Position numbers and translations under genes: made by a program
The notes under the pieces: generated by a model
What the model was told of the DNA's origin: nothing
Databases searched by the model: none
The model's input: only the letters and a program-made list of their open reading frames with translations
Assembly (NCBI GenBank): GCA_014377425.1
Contig: JACMPQ010000049.1
Coordinates: 27,262 to 91,261, forward strand
DNA length: 64,000 nt
Source of the DNA: Microbacteriaceae bacterium
GTDB lineage: Bacteria > Actinomycetota > Actinomycetes > Actinomycetales > Microbacteriaceae
Direction: 5' to 3'
Part shown: positions 28,055 to 36,000 of the stretch, one piece after another
Position numbering within the stretch: position 1 is the first letter of the stretch
Layout: each line of letters begins with the position of its first letter

Positions 28055-28687
28055 TCAGTGCGTTTGCGGAGACGGAATTGCCGTTACAGGCCCAGCCGGG
28101 GCCATGGCTGCGGGAACGGCCACGGCAGGGATTTCCGCTGTAGCCGCGGTTGCCGACCCTGCGATCACCGGCGCCAGGGGTGCAGCGGTGACAGCCGCAG
28201 GTACGGTCGAACCAACGAGCGCAATCGTGGATAGGAGCGCGTCTGGAATCAGCGGCGACCCGTCCGCCATCACTCGAAGCGGCGCGACTCCCCCGGCAGG
28301 AACGGGTTCCCCCAGAATGACGCCATCGGCCAAGCGAAGATGAGCGGCACTGCTGGCCGCGACCATTCCCATGCTCTGCGCCTCGCTCGCCAAGTGCTGC
28401 GGCGCAGTCAAAACCTGAAGCTGCTCGCTTAAAATCTGCTGGTCCCGGCTCAATTCGACGTGCTTAGTCTGGAGGGAAGCAATTTCGTACGCGCCCTCAG
28501 ACGAAGCAATTGACAGCAACAGCTGAGCCGCCAAAATGGCGAACAGAGCGGCAACGGTAATCACCGCAGACATCAGACGCGGTCGAGCCCGGCGCTGTGC
28601 CCGCGTCGAAACAATTTCAATATGCGGATGTTGGACTTCCGGGACGCTCCAAGTTGACGGAGTGCTCACCGCACCGACCGCGCTCAT
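28055..28687 (-). CDS. ftsL: FtsL-like septum formation protein
   Basis: Small bitopic protein in the ftsL position, 210 residues. A basic cytoplasmic region (1-38) precedes one membrane helix (about 39-62). A heptad-rich coiled coil follows (about 65-105, IASLQTKHVELSRDQQILSEQ) with the FtsL-type LxxPxxLxxxAQxxGM pattern TAPQHLASEAQSMGM. The remaining hundred residues are Ala/Pro/Val-rich and look unstructured, longer than in most FtsL proteins. The start forms ATGA with the rsmH stop. The call rests on topology, the coiled coil and gene order, as sequence identity in this family is low. Confidence 0.85.
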   Translation of the reverse strand: MSAVGAVSTPSTWSVPEVQHPHIEIVSTRAQRRARPRLMSAVITVAALFAILAAQLLLSIASSEGAYEIASLQTKHVELSRDQQILSEQLQVLTAPQHLASEAQSMGMVAASSAAHLRLADGVILGEPVPAGGVAPLRVMADGSPLIPDALLSTIALVGSTVPAAVTAAPLAPVIAGSATAATAEIPAVAVPAAMAPAGPVTAIPSPQTH

Positions 28688-29637
28688 CCGGCTTGCCTAA
28701 TGCGAAGAGCGGCGCGCAGCCGAACCGGCGTTGCGCGAGGGTTTTGCGCTTTCTCGATATCGTCGGCCAGTTCAGCGCCGCGCACTAATAGGGAGTACTC
28801 GGGCCGGTGTTGGGGCAACTCCACCGGTAAACCGAGCGGAGCACTTGACACGGTGCGGGAGGCAAGTTCTTTTTTAACGATGCGATCTTCCAACGATTGG
28901 TAAGCCATCACGACGATGCGGCCGTCTACGGAGAGATTATCGAGCGCCGAGGGAATTGCCCGCTCCAACACGGCAAGTTCCTGATTGACCTCAATCCGCA
29001 GTGCTTGAAAGACCCGTTTCGCCGGATGTCCGTTGCGCTGCACCACCACGGGGGTAACCGCGGTGATCAAGTCGACCAACTGGGCGGATCGCTTAATCGG
29101 CTGCAGCTCCCGATTCTGAACGATTTGGTCTGCATAGCGGCCGGCGAGCCGCTCCTCACCGTAATCCTTGAAAATCCTGCGCAGATCGTTCGCGCTGTAT
29201 TCCGCAATCACCCGCTCAGCGGTCAGTTCGCTCGTGGTGTCCATCCGCATATCCAGTGGAGCATCCTTTGAATAGGAGAATCCGCGGTCGACGCGATCCA
29301 GCTGCAGCGAGGAAACGCCCAGGTCGAAGAGGAATCCGTCTACCTGCGTCATTCCTAAACCGTTGAGAGCCGGTCGAATTTGATCGTAAACGGTGTGCAC
29401 CAGGTGAACCCGGTCTCCAAAACGGGCCAGACGGTTTCGCGCAATCTCCAGCGCATCGGGATCTCGATCGAATCCCACCAGTGTGAGGTCGGCAAAGCGT
29501 TCCAGGCAGGCCTCGGCGTGCCCGGCCATTCCTAGCGTGGCGTCGACCAGCACGGCTCCGGGGCGACTGATGGCTGGCGCCAGCAGATCGACACAGCGAT
29601 TCAACAGAACCGGAATGTGAATTTGGTTGTCGTTCAT
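28684..29637 (-). CDS. rsmH: 16S rRNA (cytosine1402-N4)-methyltransferase
   Basis: SAM-dependent methylation of 16S rRNA C1402 at N4. The 317 residues contain the SAM motif DATLGMAGHAEACLE, GFDRDPDALEIA, FDLGVSSLQLDRVDRGFSY and AFQALRIEVNQEL, all diagnostic for RsmH (MraW). It lies downstream of mraZ with a gap of about 100 bases and is translationally coupled to ftsL. Confidence 0.97.
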   Translation of the reverse strand: MNDNQIHIPVLLNRCVDLLAPAISRPGAVLVDATLGMAGHAEACLERFADLTLVGFDRDPDALEIARNRLARFGDRVHLVHTVYDQIRPALNGLGMTQVDGFLFDLGVSSLQLDRVDRGFSYSKDAPLDMRMDTTSELTAERVIAEYSANDLRRIFKDYGEERLAGRYADQIVQNRELQPIKRSAQLVDLITAVTPVVVQRNGHPAKRVFQALRIEVNQELAVLERAIPSALDNLSVDGRIVVMAYQSLEDRIVKKELASRTVSSAPLGLPVELPQHRPEYSLLVRGAELADDIEKAQNPRATPVRLRAALRIRQAG

Positions 29638-29740
29638 ATCTCACCAGGACCAAGTCCTTGAAACTGATTCCCACCCGGTACCACCTGTCATCGGGGAAGA
29701 GTGGCAGGGTGCACGTCGGCTGGGAGTCAGCGCCAAGGAA

Positions 29741-30172
29741 TCAGAAGAGTCCTGGGATCACCTCCTCCGTGGTGTCGGCAAATTTTGCTTCCTGATCGGC
29801 GTAATAGGCTTCCCACGCAACGGTGTCCCAAATTTCCGCTCGGTTTCCCGCTCCGATCACCGTCAGCTCCCGGCCCAGCCCTGCATAGCTGCGCAATTGT
29901 GCGGGGATCGTGATTCGATGCTGGTTATCGGGTATTTCCGCACTCGCGCCAGAAAGAAACAGTCGGAGATAGTCGCGTGCCTGCTTGCTGGTTACCGGGG
30001 CCTGTCGGATACGTCCGTGAAGTTCCTCGAACTCCTTGGTGCTGAAAACATAAAGACAGCGCTCCTGCCCCCGAGTGATAACGAGTCCTGATTCCAACTC
30101 CGCATGAAACTTCGCCGGGAGAATAACACGGCTCTTGTCGTCGAGCTTGGGGGTGTAGGTGCCAAGAAACAC
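29741..30172 (-). CDS. mraZ: Transcriptional regulator MraZ
   Basis: AbrB-like DNA-binding repressor that controls the dcw cluster, including its own gene. The 143 residues form two SpoVT/AbrB-type repeats ([21 protein letters not shown] and, near residue 80, [19 protein letters not shown]). The start is GTG at 30172, directly after GGAGG. The DNA just upstream has the evenly spaced repeats expected of its own binding site. It heads the minus-strand division operon. Confidence 0.96.
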   Translation of the reverse strand: MFLGTYTPKLDDKSRVILPAKFHAELESGLVITRGQERCLYVFSTKEFEELHGRIRQAPVTSKQARDYLRLFLSGASAEIPDNQHRITIPAQLRSYAGLGRELTVIGAGNRAEIWDTVAWEAYYADQEAKFADTTEEVIPGLF

Positions 30173-30197
30173 GTGCCTCCCCCTCCGACGTCAAAAA

Positions 30198-30241
30198 CTC
30201 CAGTTGCCTCCACTTTACTCCACGACACTCCACTTTTCCAC
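30198..30241 (-). promoter_or_regulatory. MraZ-box array (autoregulatory operator)
   Basis: On the plus strand CTCCAG or CTCCAC begins at 30198, 30208, 30218 and 30228, exactly 10 bp apart, with a further TTCCAC at 30236. Read on the minus strand these are TGGAG repeats, each one helical turn apart, ending 26 bases before the mraZ start. MraZ from E. coli and Mycoplasma is known to bind TGGG/GTGG repeats spaced by 10 bp upstream of mraZ. Confidence 0.8.
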
Positions 30242-30403
30242 GAATATTGCGCCAGAGAATGGCGTCCATTGAGAGAACAGCGACAAAACGGCGGGGGCAG
30301 GCGCGACGGCATCGACTCGTGCATCACGGTCACATCAACTGGGTTTGCCTCAGAGCGGCATCGTGCACACCGGGTGCGTCACCGAAAAAGCGTATTTAAA
30401 CGC

Positions 30404-30435
30404 AAAGCGGGCTGGCCCGAAGGCCAGCCCGCTTT
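30404..30435 (-). terminator. Strong hairpin terminator after the DUF3040 gene
   Basis: A perfect 14-bp inverted repeat (arms 30404-30417 and 30422-30435) has a four-base loop that reads UUCG on the minus-strand RNA, an unusually stable tetraloop. It ends in a T-rich stretch. It lies 26 bases beyond the DUF3040 stop and insulates that gene from mraZ. Confidence 0.85.
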
Positions 30436-30461
30436 GGTGAAAGAGTACTGAGGTTGTCTCG

Positions 30462-30866
30462 TTAGGATCGATCGTCCTGACCGTCTTGTCGCTTTTCCCA
30501 CCGTTCGTTGATCCGATCCATGAAGCCGGTTTGCCCTGACCTGCTGCCGGATCGACTCGGTGCGCTCGCACGCTCGTCAGCACTCGGCTCTCTGGGAATG
30601 CCAGATCCCCGAGCGGGAGCAATAGCGACTAGGGCACCAGCAAACATGATGATGAATCCGACAATTCCAATACCCGGCTGACGGAGGATAATTCCGAAGA
30701 CCGTTACGCCGACGCCTAAGACGGCTCCCAATATCCCAATAACAATGAGTGTGTAATTCGGTTTACCTCGGTTATTCCCGACGGTAGCAACGAAATCTGC
30801 GTCATTGTGGTAGAGATTTCTCTCCATCTCTTCCAGTAGACGTTGCTCGTGCTCTGATAGCGGCAT
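30462..30866 (-). CDS. DUF3040 membrane protein
   Basis: Small Actinobacteria-specific membrane protein, 134 residues, function unknown. The N-terminal signature PLSEHEQRLLEEMERNLYHND is typical of DUF3040. Two hydrophobic segments follow (about 40-60 and 65-85), and the C-terminal 45 residues are hydrophilic and charged. In Actinobacteria it is often found close to mraZ, as here. It is divergent from the polyprenyl synthase gene with a 77-base gap and followed by its own terminator. Confidence 0.88.
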   Translation of the reverse strand: MPLSEHEQRLLEEMERNLYHNDADFVATVGNNRGKPNYTLIVIGILGAVLGVGVTVFGIILRQPGIGIVGFIIMFAGALVAIAPARGSGIPREPSADERASAPSRSGSRSGQTGFMDRINERWEKRQDGQDDRS

Positions 30867-30931
30867 CGTAACTCCCCTCAGGATCGAGATCGACGCGTGA
30901 CCTTCCGTAAGTCTATGCTCCAGCAGATGAC

Positions 30932-30937
30932 TAGGCT
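30932..30937 (+). promoter_or_regulatory. Candidate -10 element for a leaderless polyprenyl synthase transcript
   Basis: TAGGCT lies six bases before the GTG start at 30944 and no ribosome-binding site precedes that start. This spacing is what leaderless actinobacterial transcripts show (TANNNT about 7 bases before the start codon). No clear -35 element is visible. Confidence 0.4.
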
Positions 30938-30943
30938 AGGCGC

Positions 30944-32077
30944 GTGGCTGAGAGTGCGCGGTTAGTCGACCTGATTCAAGCTGATCTAGACAAATTTGTC
31001 GATGGTCGAGAACAGCAACTATTGGCCATATCGCCGGAGCTTGCGCCGTTCGTCAATTACGCGCGCGATCTCCTGGGAGGCGGTAAACGTTTTCGAGCCC
31101 TCTTCTGCTACTGGGGATGGCAGGCAACGACGGGTTTGTCCACCAGCTTCGATCCCCTAGCCGAGATGTCAACCGAACAACACCACCGCAACGACCTTGA
31201 AAGTGTCGTGCTCGCAGCCAGCGGGCTAGAGATGTTTCACGCGGCCGCCCTCGTACACGATGACATTATGGACCGGTCCGACACCAGACGTGGTTTGCCT
31301 GCCGTCCATAAACGCTTCGAGCAGCTGCACGCCCGAGGTCGCTGGATCGGCAACAGCGCAGAATTTGGGCAGTCTGGTGGGCTGCTTCTCGGCGATCTTC
31401 TGCTCGGCTGGAGCGACGAGCTATTCGACGAGGGCGTTCGCACCCTCAGTTCTGCTCAATCCGGGCTCGCAGCGCGCGCCCACTTTAACCACATGCGCAC
31501 CGAAGTGACGGCCGGGCAATATCTCGATATCCATGACGAGTCGGCGTGGCAACACTTTGACGAAGCCGACCTACTGGATCGAGCACACCGCGTCATTGTT
31601 TATAAATCAGCCAAGTACAGCGTCGAGGCTCCTCTGGCAATTGGCGCTGCGATGGGCGGCGCCACGGACGAACAGCTCGCGGCTCTTCGCCAGTTCGGGT
31701 TGCCACTGGGGATCGCCTACCAACTCCGCGACGACCTTCTCGGGGTCTTTGGAGATCCCTCCCTCACCGGCAAACCTGCGGGCGACGATCTGCGTGAAGG
31801 CAAACGCACTGTTCTTATTGCGATTGCACGAACCGCTCTGGCTACCAATTCACGAAGTCTGCTCGACGAGTTGCTCGGCGATCCCGAACTCACTGATCAG
31901 CAGGTTCGGATGCTTCAAGCGTCCATTCGCGAGAGCGGGGCCGTTGAAAATGTCGAAGGGATCATCGCCAAAAATGTCGATCTAGCTCGTCTCGCCCTGG
32001 TTGACGCGCCAATAAGCCGAGCAGCTCGAGAACAACTCTTGATTCTTGCCGGGGCCGTAACTCAGCGAACGGCGTGA
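30944..32077 (+). CDS. Polyprenyl (geranylgeranyl-type) diphosphate synthase
   Basis: Trans-isoprenyl diphosphate synthase that condenses IPP units onto an allylic primer, giving precursors for quinone side chains or carotenoids. The 377 residues start at GTG 30944. The first Asp-rich motif is Asp106-Asp107-Ile-Met-Asp110 (LVHDDIMDRSDTRRG) and the second begins at Asp263-Asp264 (QLRDDLLGVFGD), both needed for Mg-diphosphate binding; GGKRFR is present near residue 46. Small residues lie before the first motif (FHAAALVH), which suggests a product of C20 or longer. It occupies the place of idsA2 (Rv2173) relative to the Rv2175c-like gene. Chain length is not determined. Confidence 0.9.
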   Translation: MAESARLVDLIQADLDKFVDGREQQLLAISPELAPFVNYARDLLGGGKRFRALFCYWGWQATTGLSTSFDPLAEMSTEQHHRNDLESVVLAASGLEMFHAAALVHDDIMDRSDTRRGLPAVHKRFEQLHARGRWIGNSAEFGQSGGLLLGDLLLGWSDELFDEGVRTLSSAQSGLAARAHFNHMRTEVTAGQYLDIHDESAWQHFDEADLLDRAHRVIVYKSAKYSVEAPLAIGAAMGGATDEQLAALRQFGLPLGIAYQLRDDLLGVFGDPSLTGKPAGDDLREGKRTVLIAIARTALATNSRSLLDELLGDPELTDQQVRMLQASIRESGAVENVEGIIAKNVDLARLALVDAPISRAAREQLLILAGAVTQRTA

Positions 32078-32084
32078 TTTAGGA

Positions 32085-32426
32085 CTAAAACCCGAGAGCC
32101 TGGGCAACGCGTCGTACCTCTGCTTTTCGCCCGGCGAGCAACGCCGTGATGGGTGTTGCACCGAGCGACTCATCGTTATTCAAGAGCCAAAACATCGATT
32201 CCTCATCGGTGTAGCCACTGTCAGCAAGCACAATTAGCGTTCCTCGCAGCTCACTCAGTGCCTCGCCGTCTCGAATGAACTGAGCTGGGACCTTGAGCAC
32301 GCCGTCGATTCTGCTTGCGAGCAGTGATCGGTCCTCAATGAGCCGACGTACCTGGCCGACCCCCATACCGAGGATCTCAACGAGTTCGGGAATAGTGAGC
32401 CAACGCTGGGGGGATTCAATAGACAC
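32085..32426 (-). CDS. Rv2175c-family DNA-binding protein
   Basis: The 113-residue protein has an N-terminal winged/excisionase-like helix-turn-helix (about 8-45, WLTIPELVEILGMGVGQVRRLIEDRSLL) and the Rv2175c C-terminal domain (DSGYTDEESMFWLLNNDESLG ... PITALLAGRKAEVRRVAQALGF). In M. tuberculosis Rv2175c is a DNA-binding substrate of the adjacent kinase PknL, and phosphorylation weakens DNA binding. Here a PASTA kinase gene lies 1.6 kb away on the other strand with a LysM gene between, so the same pairing is likely. It is convergent with the prenyl synthase, 7 bases apart. Target genes are unknown. Confidence 0.88.
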   Translation of the reverse strand: MSIESPQRWLTIPELVEILGMGVGQVRRLIEDRSLLASRIDGVLKVPAQFIRDGEALSELRGTLIVLADSGYTDEESMFWLLNNDESLGATPITALLAGRKAEVRRVAQALGF

Positions 32427-32677
32427 AACGGCAAGCCTGCCAGATACCCGACGAGTCCCCGAACCGGTCGAATGTTTCGAACTTATTAATGGTCGTCACA
32501 GCCGTCCGTCTGATTGACTCCCGGTACTAACTGTGGCAGCGTGATGGCGTGCTGTGCGCTCTCCACGAGGGTCTTCATACCGGGAGTTTTGTACCAGGGC
32601 ACGAGCCAACTGCGAGATATCTAGATCAGCGAGATTCGATCCAAAGATTTGACCCAAAGATCCGATGAGGAATCAAG

Positions 32678-33973
32678 ATGACGCTTCCCCCAGACATTGA
32701 ACCGCAGGCGTTTCCGGCACGGGAACCGGGGTGGGTCGCGAAAGGGCTGCTAAATACCGTGCCCATCATGCTGGCCGGATCTATTGCTCTGAGTTTCACC
32801 GCCCCCATGATGGTTCCCCCGGAGCGACCGCAGAATAAAGAACGTGAGTCGCCGAGCGAACTCGGCCAGGCAATCCGGTCCTCACTTGCTGCAGCCCACG
32901 CGGCATCGACGACCACGGCCACCACCGGCGCCACTGTTCAATCAGCGGCCGTGACACCGACCAGCTACACCGTGATCGCAGGCGATTCAGTCAGTTCAAT
33001 CTCCGGAAAATTCGGACTCGCAACGGCATCCGTGCTCGCGCTCAACGGGCTGGGCTGGAAATCCGTCATCCATCCGGGTCAAATATTGAAACTGACCAAC
33101 TCACGCCACTCCATGCCTGACGCAGCACCCACGGTGGCCGAAAAAAACCTACCGGGGATCACGGGTCGCTACACAATCGTTGCGGGCGACACGATCTCCA
33201 AAATTGCCGCCCGCTTTGACATCACCGAGCAATCAATTCTTGCCGCCAACGGGTACAGCCGTTCCAGCATCATCTATGCAGGAAGCACGCTCGCCATCCC
33301 CGGACGAATCACCCCCACCGCGCTGAACGAGACCGTTCTCAACGCGACGCCGGCTGTAGCGGTTCACCCGATCCCGAGCCGGGCGACAACCAGCCACGTC
33401 ATCAAAAAAGGGGAAACCATTGCGGCCATCGCGGACCGCTACCGCATGAGCGTTCAAGATATTTTGACCGCCAACGGGCTCGGCTGGTCGAGCATTATCT
33501 ATGCCGGACGTGAACTCAGCATCCCCGCCATCGCCGCTCCCCGCGTGGATGCCAACGGAGTGACGATATTGACCAAGGAGATGGCGGCCAACGCTCGAGA
33601 AATTTTGGCTGTTGCGGATTCGCTCGGGGTAAACCGCCGCGGGAAAATAATTGCACTTGCTACCGCGATGCAAGAATCAAGCCTCCGCAACCTCCCCTAC
33701 GGTGATCGGGACTCGCTGGGACTGTTTCAACAGCGCCCTAGCACCGGTTGGGGAAGCCCAACTCAGGTGACAACCCCCGCTTACGCCGCGCGGCTGTTTT
33801 TCGGTGGTCCCCGTAACCCCAACGCAGGCATCACTCGAGGCCTACTAGACATCCTCAATTGGCAAAATCTCACCCTCACCCAGGCTGCTCAGGCAGTACA
33901 GCGATCTGCATTCCCCGACGCCTACGCCAAATGGGAGACCTCCGCCACCGCATGGGTAAAGGCCCTAACCTAA
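32678..33973 (+). CDS. Triple-LysM secreted/membrane-anchored protein with lysozyme-like C-terminal region
   Basis: Cell-wall binding protein, 431 residues, with GAGGA six bases before the ATG. A hydrophobic segment (about 23-44) acts as signal or anchor. Three LysM domains follow at about 97-140, 165-208 and 240-283, separated by Ser/Thr/Pro/Ala linkers, for glycan binding. The C-terminal 140 residues (from NGVTILTKEMAANAREIL, with ATAMQESSLRNL and DSLGLFQQRPSTGWG) resemble the transglycosylase-like or resuscitation-type domains of Actinobacteria; the Glu in MQESS may be catalytic. It lies next to the PASTA kinase, which suggests joint roles in wall turnover and sensing. Enzyme activity is not proven. 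Confidence 0.87.
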   Translation: MTLPPDIEPQAFPAREPGWVAKGLLNTVPIMLAGSIALSFTAPMMVPPERPQNKERESPSELGQAIRSSLAAAHAASTTTATTGATVQSAAVTPTSYTVIAGDSVSSISGKFGLATASVLALNGLGWKSVIHPGQILKLTNSRHSMPDAAPTVAEKNLPGITGRYTIVAGDTISKIAARFDITEQSILAANGYSRSSIIYAGSTLAIPGRITPTALNETVLNATPAVAVHPIPSRATTSHVIKKGETIAAIADRYRMSVQDILTANGLGWSSIIYAGRELSIPAIAAPRVDANGVTILTKEMAANAREILAVADSLGVNRRGKIIALATAMQESSLRNLPYGDRDSLGLFQQRPSTGWGSPTQVTTPAYAARLFFGGPRNPNAGITRGLLDILNWQNLTLTQAAQAVQRSAFPDAYAKWETSATAWVKALT

Positions 33974-34020
33974 CTCGGTCGCCCACGGTGTTGTTACCGA
34001 AGCAAGCCCGCCAACGTCCT

Positions 34021-34026
34021 TAGACT
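34021..34026 (+). promoter_or_regulatory. Candidate -10 element for a leaderless kinase transcript
   Basis: TAGACT lies six bases before the GTG at 34033 (and three before the GTG at 34030) and there is no Shine-Dalgarno sequence. A leaderless transcript beginning at or next to the start codon is plausible. No good -35 is seen at 17 bp. Confidence 0.4.
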
Positions 34027-34029
34027 CTG

Positions 34030-35973
34030 GTGGTGACTATGAACTCTGCAGATCCGATAATCGGACGTCTAATCGACGGTCGATATCAAGTACGGTCACG
34101 AATCGCTCGCGGCGGCATGGCAACCGTCTACCTTGCAACCGATTTACGGTTGGAGCGTCGAGTCGCCCTCAAAGTCATGCACGGGCATCTGGCGGATGAC
34201 AGTCAATACAAAGCCCGATTCATCCAGGAGGCACGATCGGCAGCGCGGTTGGCGCATCCCAACGTGGTGAATGTCTACGATCAGGGCCAGGATGCCGAGA
34301 CGGCGTACCTGGTGATGGAGTATTTACCGGGGATTACCCTGCGGGATCTGCTCCAGGAACACCAGATACTGACCACCACCCAGTCGATCGACATCTTGGA
34401 AGCAGTGCTGTCTGGATTAGCCGCTGCGCATCAAAACGGAATAGTGCACCGCGACCTTAAACCCGAAAACGTACTGCTTGCCGATGATGGACGGATCAAG
34501 ATCGGGGACTTTGGCTTGGCTCGCGCGGCTACTGCAAACACCGCGACCGGTAACGCACTCCTCGGCACCATCGCCTACCTCTCCCCCGAGTTGGTCACCC
34601 GCGGAATTGCCGACACGCGCAGCGACATTTACGCGGTCGGCATCATGCTTTACGAAATGCTGGCCGGGGAACAACCCTTCAAGGGAGAGCAAGCGTTTCA
34701 GATTGCCCACCAGCACGCCAACGACACCGTTGGTGTGCCCAGCGAAAAGAACCCACGCGTCCCTCCGCAACTCGACGAGTTAGTGCTCTGGGCGACAGCG
34801 CGAAACCCCGATCAGCGCCCACGCGACGCAAAAACCATGCTTGACCAGCTCCGCGAGATCGAGACCTCGCTCGACGAATTACCAAGCAGCACTGTTGTTT
34901 TCGCGACCCAGCGCACAGCCGTTATACCCCGATCGTCCACCCGTTCGACAGGAGAAACGGGAGCGACCAAAGTACTAAGGTCGCCAACCACTGTGCGGCC
35001 GCAACCACGGATGCAGCGCGACTCGACAACGGCACTCGGGAACAAATTGCGCCGCCGCAAACGTCGTGGTTCGATCTGGGTCGTAGTCGCGGTGCTCCTT
35101 GCCACCCTTTCTGCGGGGGCCGGATGGTACTTCGGCGCGGGACCGGGAGCTCTCGTGGCTGTCCCCAACGTCAGCGGCACGAATCCCGCTGCCGCTACCG
35201 CTGCGCTTACTAAAGTTGACCTTCTCGTGGCGGCCGCGCCAACTTCGGTCTTTAACCCAACCGTGACGGAGGGTTCTGTCGTAGGAACTCAACCCGAAGC
35301 CGGAAAACAATTGGCACCGCGGTCAACCGTGACCCTGCTTGTTTCGAAGGGCCCGCAATTATTGCCGTTGCCGGCGCTAGTTGGGCTGGCCGAAGATGTC
35401 GCAAAAACGCAGATCGCTTCCGCCAAATTCATCTGGAAAGATTCCCAACTTGAATTCAGCGGTACCGGAGCAAAAACGACGGTGTTGAGGGTTTTGGATG
35501 CGGACGGCGTTGACGTCTCCACGGCCCCCAGCTACTTCGAACGCAAGTCCCTATCGCTCATCGTCTCTGCGGGACCGGTGCCGCGCGTCGAGGGAAAAAG
35601 TTTTTCGGAGGCCAAGGCACTCTTGGAGTCGGTGGGCCTGGTCGCCGCTGAGGGCCAACATACCTACAGTGACTCGGTCGGCCGGGGCGCGGTGCTCTCG
35701 ATCACTCCCAGAGGTCCGGGAACGGTGAAGCCAGGCGACACCCTCACCCTCGCGATTTCCGATGGTCCGGCCCCGGTGGCCGTTCCCAACGTCGTGAATA
35801 TGTTGTGGATCCAGGCAAAGACGGTGCTACAAAATGCGGGATTTGTCTTGGGTTACGACATGCGGGCAGACGACCCGTTTGCCTCGCTTATCGCTCGGGT
35901 CACCGGAACCAACCCCGCGGCAGGCACCCTTGTTGAGAAGGGTTCGACAATCAAAGTTCGCTTCACCAGCTGA
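34030..35973 (+). CDS. PASTA-domain serine/threonine protein kinase (PknB/PknL type)
   Basis: Membrane receptor kinase, 647 residues. The kinase domain (about 18-285) has the glycine-rich loop ARGGMATVY, Lys48, catalytic HRDLKPENV (Asp142) and DFGLARA (160-166). A Ser/Thr-rich juxtamembrane stretch (about 290-345) and a membrane helix (about 352-374) follow. Four extracellular PASTA units start near VPNVSG, LPALVG, VPRVEG and VPNVVN. The second unit lacks the usual VPN/VPD start and is longer. Starts at 34030, 34033 (GTG) and 34039 (ATG) are all in frame. PASTA domains sense muropeptides or lipid II; with the neighbouring Rv2175c-like protein this is the positional counterpart of PknL, although PknL of M. 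tuberculosis lacks PASTA units. Confidence 0.93.
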   Translation: MVTMNSADPIIGRLIDGRYQVRSRIARGGMATVYLATDLRLERRVALKVMHGHLADDSQYKARFIQEARSAARLAHPNVVNVYDQGQDAETAYLVMEYLPGITLRDLLQEHQILTTTQSIDILEAVLSGLAAAHQNGIVHRDLKPENVLLADDGRIKIGDFGLARAATANTATGNALLGTIAYLSPELVTRGIADTRSDIYAVGIMLYEMLAGEQPFKGEQAFQIAHQHANDTVGVPSEKNPRVPPQLDELVLWATARNPDQRPRDAKTMLDQLREIETSLDELPSSTVVFATQRTAVIPRSSTRSTGETGATKVLRSPTTVRPQPRMQRDSTTALGNKLRRRKRRGSIWVVVAVLLATLSAGAGWYFGAGPGALVAVPNVSGTNPAAATAALTKVDLLVAAAPTSVFNPTVTEGSVVGTQPEAGKQLAPRSTVTLLVSKGPQLLPLPALVGLAEDVAKTQIASAKFIWKDSQLEFSGTGAKTTVLRVLDADGVDVSTAPSYFERKSLSLIVSAGPVPRVEGKSFSEAKALLESVGLVAAEGQHTYSDSVGRGAVLSITPRGPGTVKPGDTLTLAISDGPAPVAVPNVVNMLWIQAKTVLQNAGFVLGYDMRADDPFASLIARVTGTNPAAGTLVEKGSTIKVRFTS

Positions 35974-35980
35974 GTCGTGC

Positions 35981-36000
35981 AGCAGTCGCTGCCGACTGCT
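35981..36000. terminator. Hairpin between convergent kinase and DAHP synthase genes
   Basis: A perfect 8-bp stem (35981-35988 with 35993-36000, loop CTGC) fills the 26-base gap between two converging genes and touches the aroG stop. It could stop transcription from both sides, but there is no U-tract on either strand, so Rho-dependent or incidental structure is possible. Confidence 0.4.

Noticed and set aside
30173..30461. Possible riboswitch or small RNA between mraZ and the DUF3040 gene
   Set aside because: The region is explained by the MraZ boxes, probable mraZ promoter DNA and the DUF3040 terminator; no known riboswitch pattern was seen.
32427..32677. Possible tRNA or small RNA between the Rv2175c-like and LysM genes (GATTCGATCC near 32,633)
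   Set aside because: The short T-loop-like sequence is not accompanied by acceptor, D-arm or anticodon stems. It is most likely promoter DNA for the two divergent genes.
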